Source: Congeria kusceri
Taxonomy: Eukaryota; Mollusca; Bivalvia; Myida; Dreissenidae
Assembly: GCA_027627225.1 (NCBI GenBank)
Contig: JAPFQT010000170.1
Span: 186,001-250,000 of the forward strand
DNA length: 64,000 nucleotides
Direction: 5' to 3'
Notes under the pieces: generated by a model
What the model was told of the DNA's origin: nothing
Database searches by the model: none
What the model saw: the letters and a program-made list of their open reading frames with translations, nothing else
Position numbers and translations under genes: made by a program
Shown: positions 1 to 12,475 of the stretch, one piece after another
Position numbering within the stretch: position 1 is the stretch's first letter
Layout of the letters: each line of letters starts with the position of its first letter

Positions 1-50
1 GTGTTCCGCAAATAAGCGAAAAATTCGTTAAAGTCTGATTGTTAGCGATT

Positions 51-344
51 GTAATCGCTAAAAATGGGAATGTGAACGTGAAATAAAATGTAAAAATATC
101 CATTCAAAAAATATGTTTGTCTGCTTTTGAAGGCTCATTAATGTGTTCAAATTGACAATGAAGCAATCATTTCAATCACACATCGTTGTGTCTTATTGTA
201 ACTGATTATTGCGGTTATTTCAGATTTCTAACATCGCTAAAAGTGACTGTATGCTCCATGTTTGATCTCTGTAATTTTAATTTTTATCTCATATGCATTG
301 ATTGGTGTAATAGACGAGTTTCACATTCCCATTTTTAGCGATTA
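51..344. mobile_element. Fold-back / TIR element
   Basis: Perfect 24-base inverted arms lie at 53-76 and 320-343, and the similarity continues a few bases further out on each side. The roughly 240 bases between them carry no ORF. This is the shape of a small non-autonomous DNA transposon (MITE) or fold-back element. I see no clear target-site duplication, because the right side runs into an AT dinucleotide tract. Confidence 0.6.
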
Positions 345-352
345 TCACGACA

Positions 353-376
353 CAATATATATATATATATATATAT
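353..376. repeat. (AT)n microsatellite
   Basis: An uninterrupted AT dinucleotide run directly follows the fold-back element. The next stretch, up to about 1030, is AT-rich and shows no gene or repeat that I can support. Confidence 0.8.
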
Positions 377-1039
377 GTATATCGATATTTGTATTGTGTA
401 TTAAGTATTTAAAAATAAATCTGCGTTTTAAATAAGGTTTTTAAAACTCAATGACGCCTTTTCCAAAATTAAGTGAACCCAAAGTTTTCTGTTATGAATG
501 AAATAGGACAGTTTTGCGCATTTAAATTTTACGAAATATAGAATTTTGTATAAGGACGCGAGAGTGTAAACATTGATTCATATAAAGTTCAATTGATCAA
601 ACAAAATAATTAATTGTTGGATATAAGCAGTTATTAAACATAAGTGCATAAGGGTTGAAGTCATATTTTGTAATGTTTTGTATTGTAAGAACTACGATTG
701 TGTCATACTAATGTGCGATTTAATACCTGTAAATACATTCGCCAGTTTTATTAACACTTATTTATACAGAATATCTGCAATGAATTTTGCTAATTCTCGC
801 ATAATCGTAAATAAGATGTAAGTATTTTTATATCAAGATATAATGCAACGGCCAAACATTTATTTGATGTATTGCTTGTCCTGAATTAAATAAGCCGTAG
901 ACCAGTAATGGTTAAATAACTGTCAAATAAATAATTTGTAAAATGTCCTTTAACCAATTTTTCGTTTACGGAATTGAATGTACATGTAAATGAGTGTTGT
1001 CTTTTGTCAGGACTTTTAAAACACTAATTACTAATTGTA

Positions 1040-2870
1040 TATAGCACGGCATTCAGGCGACACGCATTCTTGTGGATCGCGCACCTACTTGTAGTATCAA
1101 AATACATTTTAGCTAAGCATCTCCAATTGTTATCACTGGTGAATAATCTTTTTAGCTATGCTAGTTTAAGCGATAAAATAAAAGAACTTCTGTCTGTCAT
1201 TTTTAATCCTCCTTCGTAATATTCTTTTATAAAACCGCTATTCTTTACCTTTGATGTACGATTCCAGAAAAAATCAAACCAATATTTATTAAGCATAGTT
1301 ATACATGTTTTTGATGGATTGGGTAACGTTATACATAAATGATTAAAGCTCAAAATCACTAAGGTTTTTAAAACAGCGATATTTCCTAGCTGGGTCAAAA
1401 CTTTTCGTTTCCAATTACATAAGGTTGGTTCTAATTACTTAATTTGTTCATTGTAAGTTAAGCTTTTCACTTTTTCTAAATCGACATAAAAATAAATTCC
1501 CAGCATATCAAAAGAGGTTTGGTTCCACTGAAGTTTCCATCTAGTTTAAATACTTTCCGTGCTGTACTTTTTTCTACCAATGCACACAACTTATGTTGTT
1601 TCATAGTTTACTTTTAAACCAAATACTATGGTAAAGGCTGATAATATATTCAAAGTTTCCTTTAATGATTCATCTGAGCCATCTAGAATGACAGTAGTGT
1701 CGTCTGCAAGTTTATGCTCTGTGTTTTTAATTTGAATAACTTTGATCTTTTTATAAGTTCATATTTGTATTCCTAGTAGTTCTGCGCACAAGAAAAAATG
1801 TAGCAGGACAAGGGATCGCCTTGTCGGCATCCGCGTTGAATGTTAAAGAATTGCGAAAGATACTCATTTTGTACTTTGTGAACAAATATTAAACCACATT
1901 TTAATACCATCTCCAAAACTAAAAATAAGAAAGGGTCTTTTGCACGAATGACCAAGATAGCGTATCAAAATCTTTCTCAAAATATATAAGAAGTAAGAGG
2001 CCATCAATATTATTTTATTCGGTGTAATGCATGATATCATACATTAACCTTGTGTTTTCTCAAATATATCTAACCTTTTTGAAACCTGTTTGAGAATGAC
2101 TTATCAGCTTACCCATAAAACCCTTTAATCTGTGTGCAATAACGCGACTTCCTATTTTATAAATTGTATTTAAAAGAGTTATAGGGCGCCAGTTATTTTA
2201 GATATAATCGTGAATTGTCAACTTTGGGAATACAAGTGACAATACCCTGTGTTTGAACGGATAAAGAACCGGTTCTAAAAGCTCTGTTAAGGTTAAGACC
2301 TCTTACTATTAAGGAGCCTATTTGTTGGCCAAAACATTTTATAAAAGTCTGCATTAAAGCCCGAGGGACTGGGCTTTTGTTTTTTGACATATTTTTTTGA
2401 AAACAACAGCCGCCTCTTCAAATCAAATTTATCAATTATTAGAAGCAGTTTCTAAATTATTTAATTTTGGGCAGTCGTCTGATGACATAAAAAGATCAAA
2501 ATCCGAATCTGAGCAATCTACTGTCTTACTGTATAATTTGTTTATAAAAGTTTGCAATATGTTTTAAAATCAATTTCTGGTTTGTAGTATTTGTACCGGT
2601 TTTATGACATTTTATCATGTATATCGTTTTTGAAACGGCTTGATTTTTTTCAAGGTTACAAAAGTATTTTCTTGTTTTTTCCCGTCTAATATCCATTTAG
2701 TTCTTCATCGTATAATGTGACCTTTCATATCATTTAATGTAAATTATTTAAATCTTATCGTAAGTTGTTTAATTCATTCTAATTTTCTTCGCGGTAATTG
2801 TTCTAAAGTGCTTTTATTTTACTTATGAGCACTTTTTCTATGTTAACATGATATTTCTTCACGAAACTGC
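1040..2870 (-). mobile_element. Decayed LINE ORF2 (reverse transcriptase) pseudogene
   Basis: Read on the minus strand, the three frames together give the ordered landmarks of a non-LTR retrotransposon reverse transcriptase. They are a pre-RT stretch with LYSKTVD, then NKSPVPRAL, GIVTCIPK and RPITLLN, then QTGFKK with RYI and ENTRL, the EKDFDTLSWSF block, RQGDPLS, and the LADDT catalytic box near 1690-1720. The post-RT segment reads LGIYFYVDLEK, then TQLGNIAVLKTLV and LPNPSKT near 1300-1400, and EGGLKM. Stops and frameshifts occur throughout, so this copy is dead. The motif set resembles the L1/Tx1-like group more than the LINE at 13.3-16.6 kb, which is a different clade. The ends are approximate. 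Confidence 0.85.
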
Positions 2871-3763
2871 TATAAGATATTGATTTGCCTCTTAATTCCA
2901 TCAATAATGTTCCTAAAAATAATTGATCATATATAATAAAATGTATCTCACAGTGTGGAATTTGAAGTAAAGCATCGTGGTAATAGATCTGAAAAGCATA
3001 CTACTGGATTACTTCATCAATTTTGTAATTAAGTACCCGAATATAGTCAATATTTTCTAAAAGAGACATCGAGGTCCGGATATCGAGGCTCGAACCATTG
3101 GCAGTAAACAAATTGTACGGCAAGATTAATTTTCATTGTACCGGAGATCCCCGCAGCTGCAGTAGTAAATTGCGCTATTTATTGTTTTACTAATTGAGCA
3201 AAAATGCGGTATCACAGCCACTGAAAAGTGCTGATGGTTTCTGATATACTCGTGAAATGCAATATTTAATTATATGGCGATAAGAAGGGAATTGTGAGCA
3301 AATATAGTACGAAAACGGGTCAGCTTTGTTGCATATTTTCGATTAATCAAATTATAGCTATTTGAAATATGCTGCAACTAATGATCAAGAAATTGACTTT
3401 ATGTACACTGTTTGAAGTTTAAAATTTCCTTTACAGTTTTATTTTAGCAGCAATCGATTTAAAAAGATCAAAATCTAGTTTCTGTATTTACATACATGCA
3501 TTTCGTAAAAACGTATTCAAACTTGGGAAATGTTTTAAGAGATCTCAAGTTATTTGTATTATTTTTATTTATAAATTATCAAATATATAACAGAAGAACA
3601 CTTAGTACATGACATACGGTAATTTAATTACTCGTACATTTTATAATTTGAGTATCGTCATCAACTGAGTCGAATGACGTGTGTACCAAATTTAAACGTT
3701 TTCTCGGGTTTCACGAAAAAAACTTAACTGTTTGAAATATTAAACTAACCTCACTTTATCCTT
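2871..3763. other. Intergenic, nothing recognised
   Basis: AT-rich sequence without a supportable ORF, RNA gene or repeat. Confidence 0.5.
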
Positions 3764-4572
3764 GTTTAATAGATAACACTAATACATCGACGTTCGAATT
3801 AAGCATACTATGCAATAATTGTATTAACACTGTAATATTATAACTAGCTGAAACATAATGTATAATATCGGTCAAGCCCAGTTGTCTGCGCTCGACCGGG
3901 GTATCACAAGTTCTACTCTACATATCATGCGTGTAAACAATGGAATTCTAATAATTTAGACGCTGAATAGCATACTTCATTCAATAATACATTAGGTATA
4001 TAGCAAATGAGGAAATATTCATTTTCTTACAAAATAAAATAATCGCATTTTAAAAGTAGAACAATTTCCCATTTTCAAAAGTGGGACAATTTTGCCCACT
4101 TTTAGAAGTGGTAAAAAAAATTCTATGGGAAAATTCAAAATTTAAAAAGTAAGAAAACGCTTACAAAAATACTCAGAAATATTAAACAACACAATGTGTA
4201 AACTATTCCAATATAATTATTCTAGTTATTAAATAAAATAACATTTTTTCCCCCTGGAATTTTGTCCCATTTAAACAGTGGGATTTTTTTTCTAATCATA
4301 ATTTTCAAACGAGAATTAGTGCAAACAGTTTACCAACGCGTATCCGTATATGTGCATAAAAAGCATATCTGAAAAAAAAATCCGATGGGAAAGCCAATTG
4401 TTCACATAAATTTTCATAATGACAACAAATGCATTTTTTTGAAAAACATAAATTATTGATCACAATTTACCACGTTAACGCATACTTTATGTAAAATAGT
4501 ACTATCTGAAAGAAAAACGGTACTTAAGTTTACGAAATTTCGTTTTCGCAAAGTTTCTTCGGTGGCCGTTAA
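3764..4572 (+). repeat. Dispersed repeat family X, copy 1
   Basis: This segment aligns along its whole length with 55153-56027 in the same orientation. Both begin near ATAGATAACA followed by ATCGACGTTCGAATTAAGCA and end after CAAAGTTT/TAAAGCTTTT. An inverted partial copy is at 53104-53590. It contains a hairpin at 3869-3898 (CGGTCAAGC pairing with GCTCGACCG) and several short CCCA/TGGG palindromes around poly-A/T. No coding potential is convincing. It is probably a non-autonomous transposon whose termini I cannot define. Confidence 0.75.
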
Positions 4573-7497
4573 AGTAAAGAAATGCATAAAAGTAGACGAA
4601 CATTTACTTTGAACTGTGGAAAATATTATTCCACGTCTTGATGTAGACAATTGGAATAATATCAGCATCTACACAGAATGCATTAATTATTGTATAGCTG
4701 TTTGGATTCGTAAAACTTTGTTTTCAATTAAAAACTGTTTATTCATTTGTTTTTTTTTAATTATTTGTCGATACGCGTCGGAGCTGATGCGTAATGTATG
4801 CTCAGAAAAAAAGTAACCCTACCGAATTCGTCTTTAAAACATATCATTTACTATTGGATTACCGGGTTTGAGTATTAGAAGACCAGAGTGCTGCGTTGAA
4901 GTAAATAGCTTTTGTTTAAAGCTTCTAAGTGACCAGTCAGTAACGCATTAGGCTATTTTAAATTACATCCATTCAAAATAAAATGTTCATAAATGTATTG
5001 TCCGTCCAAACGTTGGATTAAATTCTACTTCGCTCTTACACGTAAACAAATTACCATTTGTATATGTGAGAACCAAAACAATTACCTAATGCTGACGATA
5101 TAACCGTCATTAATAATAATTGTACAAATAATCAATCACAGTGAATTTATATTTAAAAAAACTACCTCGGTCAAATATAAAACAATTCTAAACGTTTCTT
5201 AAATAAATAAGTTTCAAACCATCGCGGTAATACAAGTACACTTACCTCAAATGTTCGTCTTGTTTAATGTGCGTACTGTAAACATGCATCCACATATATT
5301 GGTCATCATTGTAAAACCACAGGATGAATTTAGCATGGTTGTATGAGATCACAATCTAGATAATGCTTCTTTTGTTCGCTTTGTTTATATTTCTATGGAG
5401 AAAATAGACCTTAGTATCAGATTTTGTTTAGATTATTCGAAGTGATTTGGTGATCAAAAACAGTTTGTTGTCGTGCATTCTTACGGTTAAGGAAACTATT
5501 TTCAGTGTGAAAGGATTCATTTATAAATATTTTCCTTGTGCGCTGTATCCGTACCTGTAGATTTCTTATTATGCGCTGTAAACTTTACCACCAATGTGTC
5601 AAAGAAAGAATGTATATGTGGTCACTATCTAATGCGTTTATTTGGATGCATAATTTATACAATGAGTAATGGCTACATTGGTAATCCGTTCCGAAATTGT
5701 TTTCATTATTTTACGTTATAAAACAACAACAAAAAAGTTTCATCCAGAACACCTTTTTGAGTCCAAAATATAAGAATAAATGTCCATTCATGTTATTGTA
5801 TTTTAAAACTCATATAAATGGGTATTATAAAACGGTGAATGAAATTAGTTAACCCGTTTGGACAGTTGACTATCTCTTAATATTGTATGTATATTAAAGA
5901 CGTTCGCAACAACTTTTTTTCCATTTTTTCTCCAACGACAATTTTGCACAAACATGTGTCAATGGATCCTAAAACTAAAACACTTAAAAAATAGGGGTTA
6001 CCAGCCTTGTTCCGGAAATATTCAGGTTTAAATACGGTACCTATCTAAGCCTTTTTTCAGTTTGTGTGACTAGCAGTGTTCATTTGTTTGAAGCAACACA
6101 TGCATAATAAATATGCCGAATTTCTGCTGAATTTCTACGATAGTCAACAAAACCAATGGGTTTTTTGCAGAGGTCAAATTAAAAGGCATATCTGGAAAAA
6201 TCCGAAATTTAAACGTATTTGCTGCTGTAATGACGCCTAGTATGTTCGATTGTATTCCTTTATTTAAACTATGAATATTGTGTTAATGACGTTGGTGCCC
6301 AACGGTTTTCGTCTATGTCGCTTACATCATTGTGGAACAGTTTGCTTTTTTTTCGACGTATAGTGTTATTTATCCACTCGAAAGAACAGTGCATAACTTA
6401 AACGTAAAGTGGAGAGGTCTTGTACATTTTGATGTAATATTTAGAGTGCAAATGTCGGTATTTAATTATTATTGACGTCTTTTGGTTGTTTTTTTATTAA
6501 GTAAATCGAAAACAATATTATTTGTACATTGTTTATTGTCATAAAAACGACACATGTCTGAAATACAATAAGTACACTCTATAAAAACACAAACTTGTTA
6601 TCCATTTAATAAAATAAAAGTTATCATAGTCTAGACTTTAAAATTAAATAGGAAAATGAATTCATGTAAATTTATGTTTATTGCTATTCATTGGTCAATA
6701 GCATTTTATATTGATCAGTGTTACGCATTGGGACAAAAGTGGATGCGTACGTGTATTTGATGAAAACGTAGAGCACATCTACTTTGCTCTCGGAATAAAC
6801 ACAGATTTTGGTCATATTGGAAAACTAAAGAAGTGGCGTTTTATAAACATTATAACCATTCAAGGCGATTTTGCTAGTGTTTCTCCTTACATAGATGTGT
6901 TAACCAACATATGATAAAATCAATGAAAGCTGTTATTATGCAAATTAAATATGATTGTGCAGACCAATAGCGTAACAGAAAATAATTAAAATAACACAGT
7001 AACTGATTATAATGTGTATGCAAAGCATAAACGTATATAAATTAGTAACTAAATATACAAAAACGTTTATTTAATATTTCGCACACCAGACGTTTATTTA
7101 AACGTTAACCATCTGCAAGAGTAGGATAAATACATCACGTAAAGGAATTGCGTAATATACGTTCAGAGACGTCGAGCAATATTTTGTGTAAAGAGGTACA
7201 CTAATTGTCGGTTTGTTTCGAAATTGTCAAGATGATAATTCACAAAAGCATTGTCGTCATTTTCACTTTCCTCATCAAAAATAAAAAAGCTGGAAATCAT
7301 GTATTACTGAATTCTTTGAAGCCAATCGTCCAGCATATGCGCAGAGTAATACAATACAAGGATGAAAAGCAACTATCAAGATCTATGCAAATTGAATATG
7401 ACAATAACAATAATTTCATACAGTTGCAGAGTAAATGCTTAGTTGTGTATGCACAGAGAAAAGATACATGTTAGTAACACTTTATATAAAGGAACTG
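4573..7497. other. Intergenic, nothing recognised
   Basis: Several short ORFs of 60-90 codons occur on both strands. They have no recognisable motif, no homologous partner in the window and no convincing splice context, so I do not call them. Confidence 0.4.
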
Positions 7498-8014
7498 TTA
7501 AAGGGACCTGCTCACGGATTGGCAAATTGACAGTTTTCTAACGTTTTGTTACAGATTCCAAAATTAAAACAATAGTGTACTGTATACACATGAGCGAAAT
7601 AATACTACTGACATAGTAATGTACTGTAAATGCCGTTTCTTTAATGAGTCATCATAAATTGAAATGGATACAATTAGAAAGCGTTTGTAACGCTTTACAA
7701 TGAAATAATTCGTATTGTTTGGAGTGTTTCTGTTGTTTCGTTACAATTGTTGGAAACACGTAACTCACTTACATCAAGTAAAAAATACACTGGCACGTAT
7801 ATGAATCGGAAGAGGTAAGAGCGTTAGACTTTTGATCCGGGGGTTTGAAGTTCGAACCCCGGTGGGAGCAACTTGTTTTCTTTAAAAAAATTATTTTTGT
7901 TATAATACTTGATATCGTTAGTTCAGTTTAGTTCAGATAATATAATTTGTCAACGTAAGACCCTAAATGGCGTATCTCAAAAAGATACAACACTCTATGA
8001 ACAGGTCCCTTTTA
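7498..8014 (+). mobile_element. TIR element with embedded tRNA-like segment
   Basis: The ends form a terminal inverted repeat of 17 bases with two mismatches: TTAAAGGGACCTGCTCA at 7498-7514 and, on the other strand, TAAAAGGGACCTGTTCA at 7998-8014. Inside is a tRNA-like region at 7797-7870. The ends next to TTAA/TA would fit a DNA-transposon target, but no exact duplication is visible. I recall abundant bivalve elements with AAAGGGACC ends and a tRNA-like core; that is from memory, not from a search. No transposase is encoded, so the element is non-autonomous. Confidence 0.65.
7797..7870 (+). pseudogene. tRNA-like (Lys-like) pseudo-tRNA inside the TIR element
   Basis: The stretch has a tRNA-like anticodon arm (TTAGA, loop CTTTTGA, anticodon TTT) and a B-box-like GTTCGAACC at 7850-7858 inside a strong alternative stem CCGGGG/CCCCGG. 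The 3' part TGGGAGCA looks like an acceptor end, but there is no matching 5' acceptor strand, the canonical T-stem pairs poorly and the anticodon stem has an A-C mismatch. It is therefore a tRNA-derived relic or a Pol III promoter rather than a working tRNA. Confidence 0.5.
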
Positions 8015-9580
8015 TTTAATATTTTGCTAGCGTTTCTCCGTTTCAACATAGCTTATTTAATTAAATGAAGTGTCTCGCGGTAAACACCAATTAAATTGTT
8101 TGTGGGGCTAACTTTTACCAACACATGGTTAGACAACAACAACGAATGTACACCTTCTGGAGCAGAGAACGCGAATATAAAAACAAAACTATTTTATTTT
8201 TTCGAATCTAAGGTACCAATACATGGGTATCCAATAACACCAACATACACCAATATGCAAATTGAACATGATTTAATATGTCAATTATATAAAAACAATT
8301 ACATAAAATAACATAATAACTGATAATATATTAATGCAAAGAATAAACCTCTATACAAATGTATCACTTTATATACAGGATCATTTAGTTTAATATTTGT
8401 ATAGGGAATGCATTTATATAAAAGCAATTGATACATGAACTATTCATGATTGGCTCACAAAGCAAAATACAGTTCTTAATAATAAATTCCATTTAGATAT
8501 TTAAATATAATCAGGGATCGCCAATAAAAACAATTATGCCTTAGCTGATCGTTACTTATAAATAATTACTGAATTATGATTGTATTGTTTATCCTTTAGT
8601 TGTTATTCTTATCTCCGTGATATTTTCGATTAATAATACGACTCTTTTATAAGTTATAGATCTTGGTGTGTTATGACCATAAACGTACATATAAAACATG
8701 TAACATTTCACAATTTTAAAACAATGTTTGTAAATGACAATCAACTTACATATATCAAATGCTTCACAGATAACCAAATAAATATTTAACTCTCATGCTT
8801 GCATTCTGGAATCAACAAAATGTTCACAACTTCTAGTTGAAAACATAATATACAGCGGTCGTTGAAACAAAACGAGCAGTGCATGTCAGATGCTATATAT
8901 TCTTTCTTTTCCACAGCGTGGTTTACATGAATTTGTAAACAAACGTGTGTGCTTTATGATTGTAATTATCGTTAGTATTATGAATTTATTATCGATATAT
9001 GAAATCCATGCATCGTCTTATATTTCCAAATTCATTAATCAATAGAAAAAAATGAACAATTGTCAAAATGTTTGCATTATACATTTAAACATAAACAATA
9101 AACTTTTTTTAAATATTTAATTTGCAGAGACAAACCCAAATTCATATGTATAAATTTCCGACCAAATTATGTTTAACAAGCAAATTTGATGAACCCGCTT
9201 AATAAAGAAAATCGAAACAAGAGCTGTTGGGATTACAGCGCTGTTGATATCTTGAATGGTTTAAGAGAAATATCCATGTGGAAAAAAAAGCACATTTTCT
9301 TTCAAAGGTGCAATAACCCTGTAATAATGTTAGCTAGAGTAATTGGACATGCCATAAGTGTCACCAAAATGAAATTTTAGTTGAATACCTGTAAAAGTAT
9401 TGAATACATTTCATTGAAATTCTACAACAAAAAAACAAACAATAAGAGTTATGTCACTTGTCATATATCTGCACTGTGTTACCATTAGTAAGTATTCCAA
9501 ATGTCAGTTCAATATTTCGGACTTTAATAAAATTTCACATAAAAGTAATAAAAACATGATACATTTTTAATAACTCTAGA
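8015..9580. other. Intergenic, nothing recognised
   Basis: AT-rich; only short unsupported ORFs. Confidence 0.4.
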
Positions 9581-10052
9581 GAAAACTGACAGGTCCAAGT
9601 AAAACTTGACGTGCATCACAGCACAATGTTGGCTCATAATTATTTTAAGTTTCATGGAATTATACCCGCCAATTACAAAGAAATGGCGGCGAACAGAAAT
9701 AAAAACGCGCATTTTCATTGAATAAAGGGCAATAAGGCTGGAAAAAATTGACTGATCAGAGTAAAACTTGACGTGAATCACTGCACAAAGTTGGGATATA
9801 GTTATTGTATGTTTCATGAAATTATACCCGCCAGTTACTGAGAAATGGCGGCGAACAGAAAAACACGAGCATTTTCATTTAATAAAGGGCAATAACCGGG
9901 ACATGGTGCACTTTAAATTGCATTCTACCTGCTAGTTTCTGAGAAACAATACCGAACAGAACAGAGCGACGGTCGGACGGAATGACGGACGGACGGATGT
10001 ACTACGCCATTTCAATATCCCCCTCCCGCTTTCATCTTCGGGGGAGCGGGTA
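9581..10052 (+). repeat. Two tandem 166-bp units plus GGAC-rich tail and hairpin
   Basis: A unit beginning ACTGACAGGTCC at 9585 is repeated at 9751. Both units contain TAAAACTTGACGTG, ATTATACCCGCCA, AAATGGCGGCGAACAGAA and AATAAAGGGCAATAA. The block ends with a run of ACGGACGG motifs near 9965-10000 and a GC-rich hairpin at 10025-10050 (CCCGCT pairing with AGCGGG). This architecture is typical of abundant bivalve non-autonomous repeats. A shorter relative is at 45715-45850, sharing the AGTTTCTGAGAAA and ATACCGA words. Confidence 0.65.
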
Positions 10053-10059
10053 AAAGGAC

Positions 10060-10205
10060 ATTTGTGTTTGTTTATTTTTTTTGTTGTGCTGTATGTATTG
10101 TCCTGTATTGTATAGACAATTGGTCACTTGCCTCAAATGAACGACAGGCGGATGGTAATGAGGGTTTCTTTCCTGATGATGTCTCTTGAGTTTCATTATT
10201 CCTAT
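10060..10205 (+). repeat. SINE-like family S, 3' part
   Basis: Similar to 39000-39110: both contain a TATAG(A/G)CAATT(G/A)GTCACT stretch, a GGGTTTCT segment and a TGAGTTTCATTATTC or GGAGTTTCATTATTC ending. Only the downstream part of the element is present here, directly behind the tandem repeat block. Confidence 0.5.
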
Positions 10206-10701
10206 ATTGAAGGCAATTTAACACAACGCAATTTTAAATTAAAGTAATACAATAATCTCTTTTCATCGGTGTAAACTGAATTAATGTTTACATGCATATA
10301 TTAATAGATAAACTACAAAAATATATGTCAAATAATAAAGGAAAAAAACAAGATACAATACAAAATCAAAAACTAAAATTAATAATATTTGTTGCATGAT
10401 AAGGATGTACATCTGCTAAATTGTTTATCAGACGTTCAATGAAATGTTCACAAAGTACACGTGGTCCTTTTTAGCATGTGATGTGTCATATACGCTTGTC
10501 TTGAAGACGTCCATCCATATCTTGTTCCCTTTCTTTTCTATATGTTTTTTTATATAATTTATCTTTAGCATTATCGTCTTTTGCAATGACCTCGCTAAAT
10601 ATTAAATATTGCAAGTCTCTAAATCATAAAATCTCTTCGCTCTGCATTTTAAATCGCATGACTAGATTATTGTAAAACACATAACACTCGTGCACTCTAA
10701 T
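10206..10701. other. Intergenic, nothing recognised
   Basis: The 3' flank of the minus-strand gene that follows. No sequence matching the protease exon of its paralogue was found here. Confidence 0.4.
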
Positions 10702-11279
10702 CTAAGAAAATCTCATGTCAAAAGCTGATTTTATCAGGTCGAACACGTCTTCAAGATTGGCATCATCAGTTTCTGGAAACAAATACCACGGTATGTACAT
10801 ATTAGTTCCTCAACGATTTCCTATCAAACATGTGTAGCAGAATTACAGTCGATGTCCTGTATGTCTCTTATTTTCAACAATGTTTATATATTCAGGTTCT
10901 GTAATCAGGATAAAAGGCCACTGTAAAACCAAAAATAACTAAACAATAATAATATAGCCAAGAAGTTATGCTTACCAGAAACTGTGTTTTGTAACTCGTA
11001 TGACCATAAATTGGAATAAACTGCTTTAAGTATGCCAAAGGCGCACCGTTCCTGTAAAGAATCCGCATCATTTATGATCCTGCCTGACTCCGTTTGGCTA
11101 AGGAAAACGTTTGGAAAAAGCGGCAATTCCTCAGGCTGCCAAACTATTAAGACTGCTGTGTTACAGATGTTTGACTCTTTCAACGTCCCTACAACAAATG
11201 CTTGCATTGTAGAATCAATTACGATCAATGCAAATACATTCGTCTCTTTTATAGTTTCCACTACACTATGTGTTGACAT
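10702..11279 (-). CDS. Two-exon gene, N-terminal alpha/beta domain of the protease family (short paralogue)
   Basis: Exon 1 is complement(10976..11279) and starts with ATG (MSTHSVVETI). It ends at a consensus donor (TCTG followed by GTAAG). Exon 2 is complement(10702..10772) after a TTTCCAG acceptor and ends in TAG, giving 124 residues. Exon 1 matches the first exon of the gene at 28837-31330: 38 of 61 aligned residues are identical by hand, including FALI, STMQ, LKES, VLIV, EELP, PNVF and SQTES. The donor position and phase are the same. Exon 2 matches its exon 2 (DVFDLIKSAF versus DVYEMIKSSF) but stops early, and no protease exon follows. The pattern of strands alternating with helices suggests a Rossmann-like fold, as inference only. 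It may be a truncated duplicate or a genuine short protein. Confidence 0.55.
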
Positions 11280-11830
11280 GTCTTGCGTTATCTCGATTCA
11301 TCGATCTTCAAAGTGGCGTCGAAACTGCTATGTTGCGTAAACATGTACGAAACTTTATATTTCGTCTAACAACGGAGAAGCTTTTGGAAAATCCTGCTAG
11401 AAAATTGTGAGTATTCCTTTAATTGTCTCACAAAAGTATCTTAATAGCTGAAATCTCTCTTTTGTAGCATCTAATCGCATCAAGGGGGTTGTCTGCTTTC
11501 TGTCCAAAACTCGGTTTATACATTGTACCTAAAACACGTCCACTCTTATATTCTTATACTTATTAATGTTTATGGTTATGTTCAAACATATTATACATAT
11601 GCGTTATTATTCTATATTTGGCTTAAAACTGAATTAATTTCACACAACCGTTACGATGTTTACTTTAATTCGCTATATGCGAAATGACGTTTAAAATGCG
11701 CGAACGTTTACAATGTATACACCATCGTTCGTAAACAAAATGATTGATTGATGGGTTACCGGGGTTGCAGACGATGGAATTGTTAACGCATATTGAGAAA
11801 TTTGAATATTTTTTAGTAAGTTTTTGCCAG
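11280..11830. other. 5' flank of the minus-strand gene
   Basis: Similarity with the paralogue continues weakly upstream of the ATG (CCACTTTG words in both), but an in-frame stop (TGA) lies just upstream here, which supports the chosen start. Nothing else is recognised. Confidence 0.35.
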
Positions 11831-12018
11831 AAAGTCAACTTCAAAATGATCCACAGCAATTTGAAATGTCTGACGAGATGTTAGAAATGCTGTTAGATTT
11901 AAATGAAACCAAAACTAAAACGGGGATTTCTACGCCGGAGACTACACGTCAGTTGCGGTCCTTAAACCACTTACAAGCAAAGTTTATATCCTTGTTTGAT
12001 TATAATTATAAGAATTGA
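11831..12018 (+). CDS. Possible terminal exon, unrecognised
   Basis: An open frame follows a TTTTTGCCAG acceptor-like site and encodes a hydrophilic segment containing MSDEMLEMLLDLNET, ending in TGA after YNYKN. Its composition looks coding-like (few Cys, charged helix), but I see no homologue, no upstream exon and no polyadenylation signal. It lies between the short minus-strand gene and its conserved upstream element, so it could also be fortuitous. Confidence 0.2.
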
Positions 12019-12318
12019 CTAGTATATTTCTCCATTTCATCGTTGCATGAACTGTCGGGAAAATTCCGCATAATTTATTCATAAAATTAAGCGTTGTCTA
12101 AACCGTACATGTTTAATAAAACACCACGGGCTGTTAGTCAACCGATTTCGTTGTGAAAGTGAGATGAACGTGTATAATGCTTATTATGCACCTTTAAGAG
12201 CTTTTAAAGACATACAGGTAATAATAGTACTCAAATAAGACCAAACCATTGTACATTTGTTCATGTCCGATTCGATGTAACTTGCCTATTGCGATATTAA
12301 TAAAGCGGTTAATGACAA

Positions 12319-12475
12319 TGGGTGTCTTTGTTTCCTGTCAAAGGAATGTTAATCCCATGCATGATGTTTGCATGGAGAAGTCCCGTCATTGTGGTCAGTG
12401 AAGTGTTTCAAGTTTGAGGGTCGTTACATAAATCTATACTAATATCTAAAATTGAACAAAAAGATTGGTACAGCA
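12319..12475 (-). promoter_or_regulatory. Conserved upstream element, copy C
   Basis: On the minus strand this reads TGCTGTACCAATCTT, then AACGACCCTC, a palindrome-like core at 12355-12375 (CCATGCA, spacer, TGCATGG), and CAGGAAACAAAGACAC. The same order of words occurs at 26791-26960 (plus) and 44971-45120 (plus). Copies C and A lie about 1 and 2 kb upstream of paralogous genes in the same relative orientation. It is either a shared promoter or 5' exon, or simply part of an old segmental duplication. Confidence 0.55.

Noticed and set aside
3071..3110. Possible tRNA B box (GAGGCTCGAACCATTGGC)
   Set aside because: No foldable tRNA around it and no acceptor stem.
7205..7474. 89-codon ORF
   Set aside because: No domain, non-ATG start, no conserved partner; adjacent to a transposon end.
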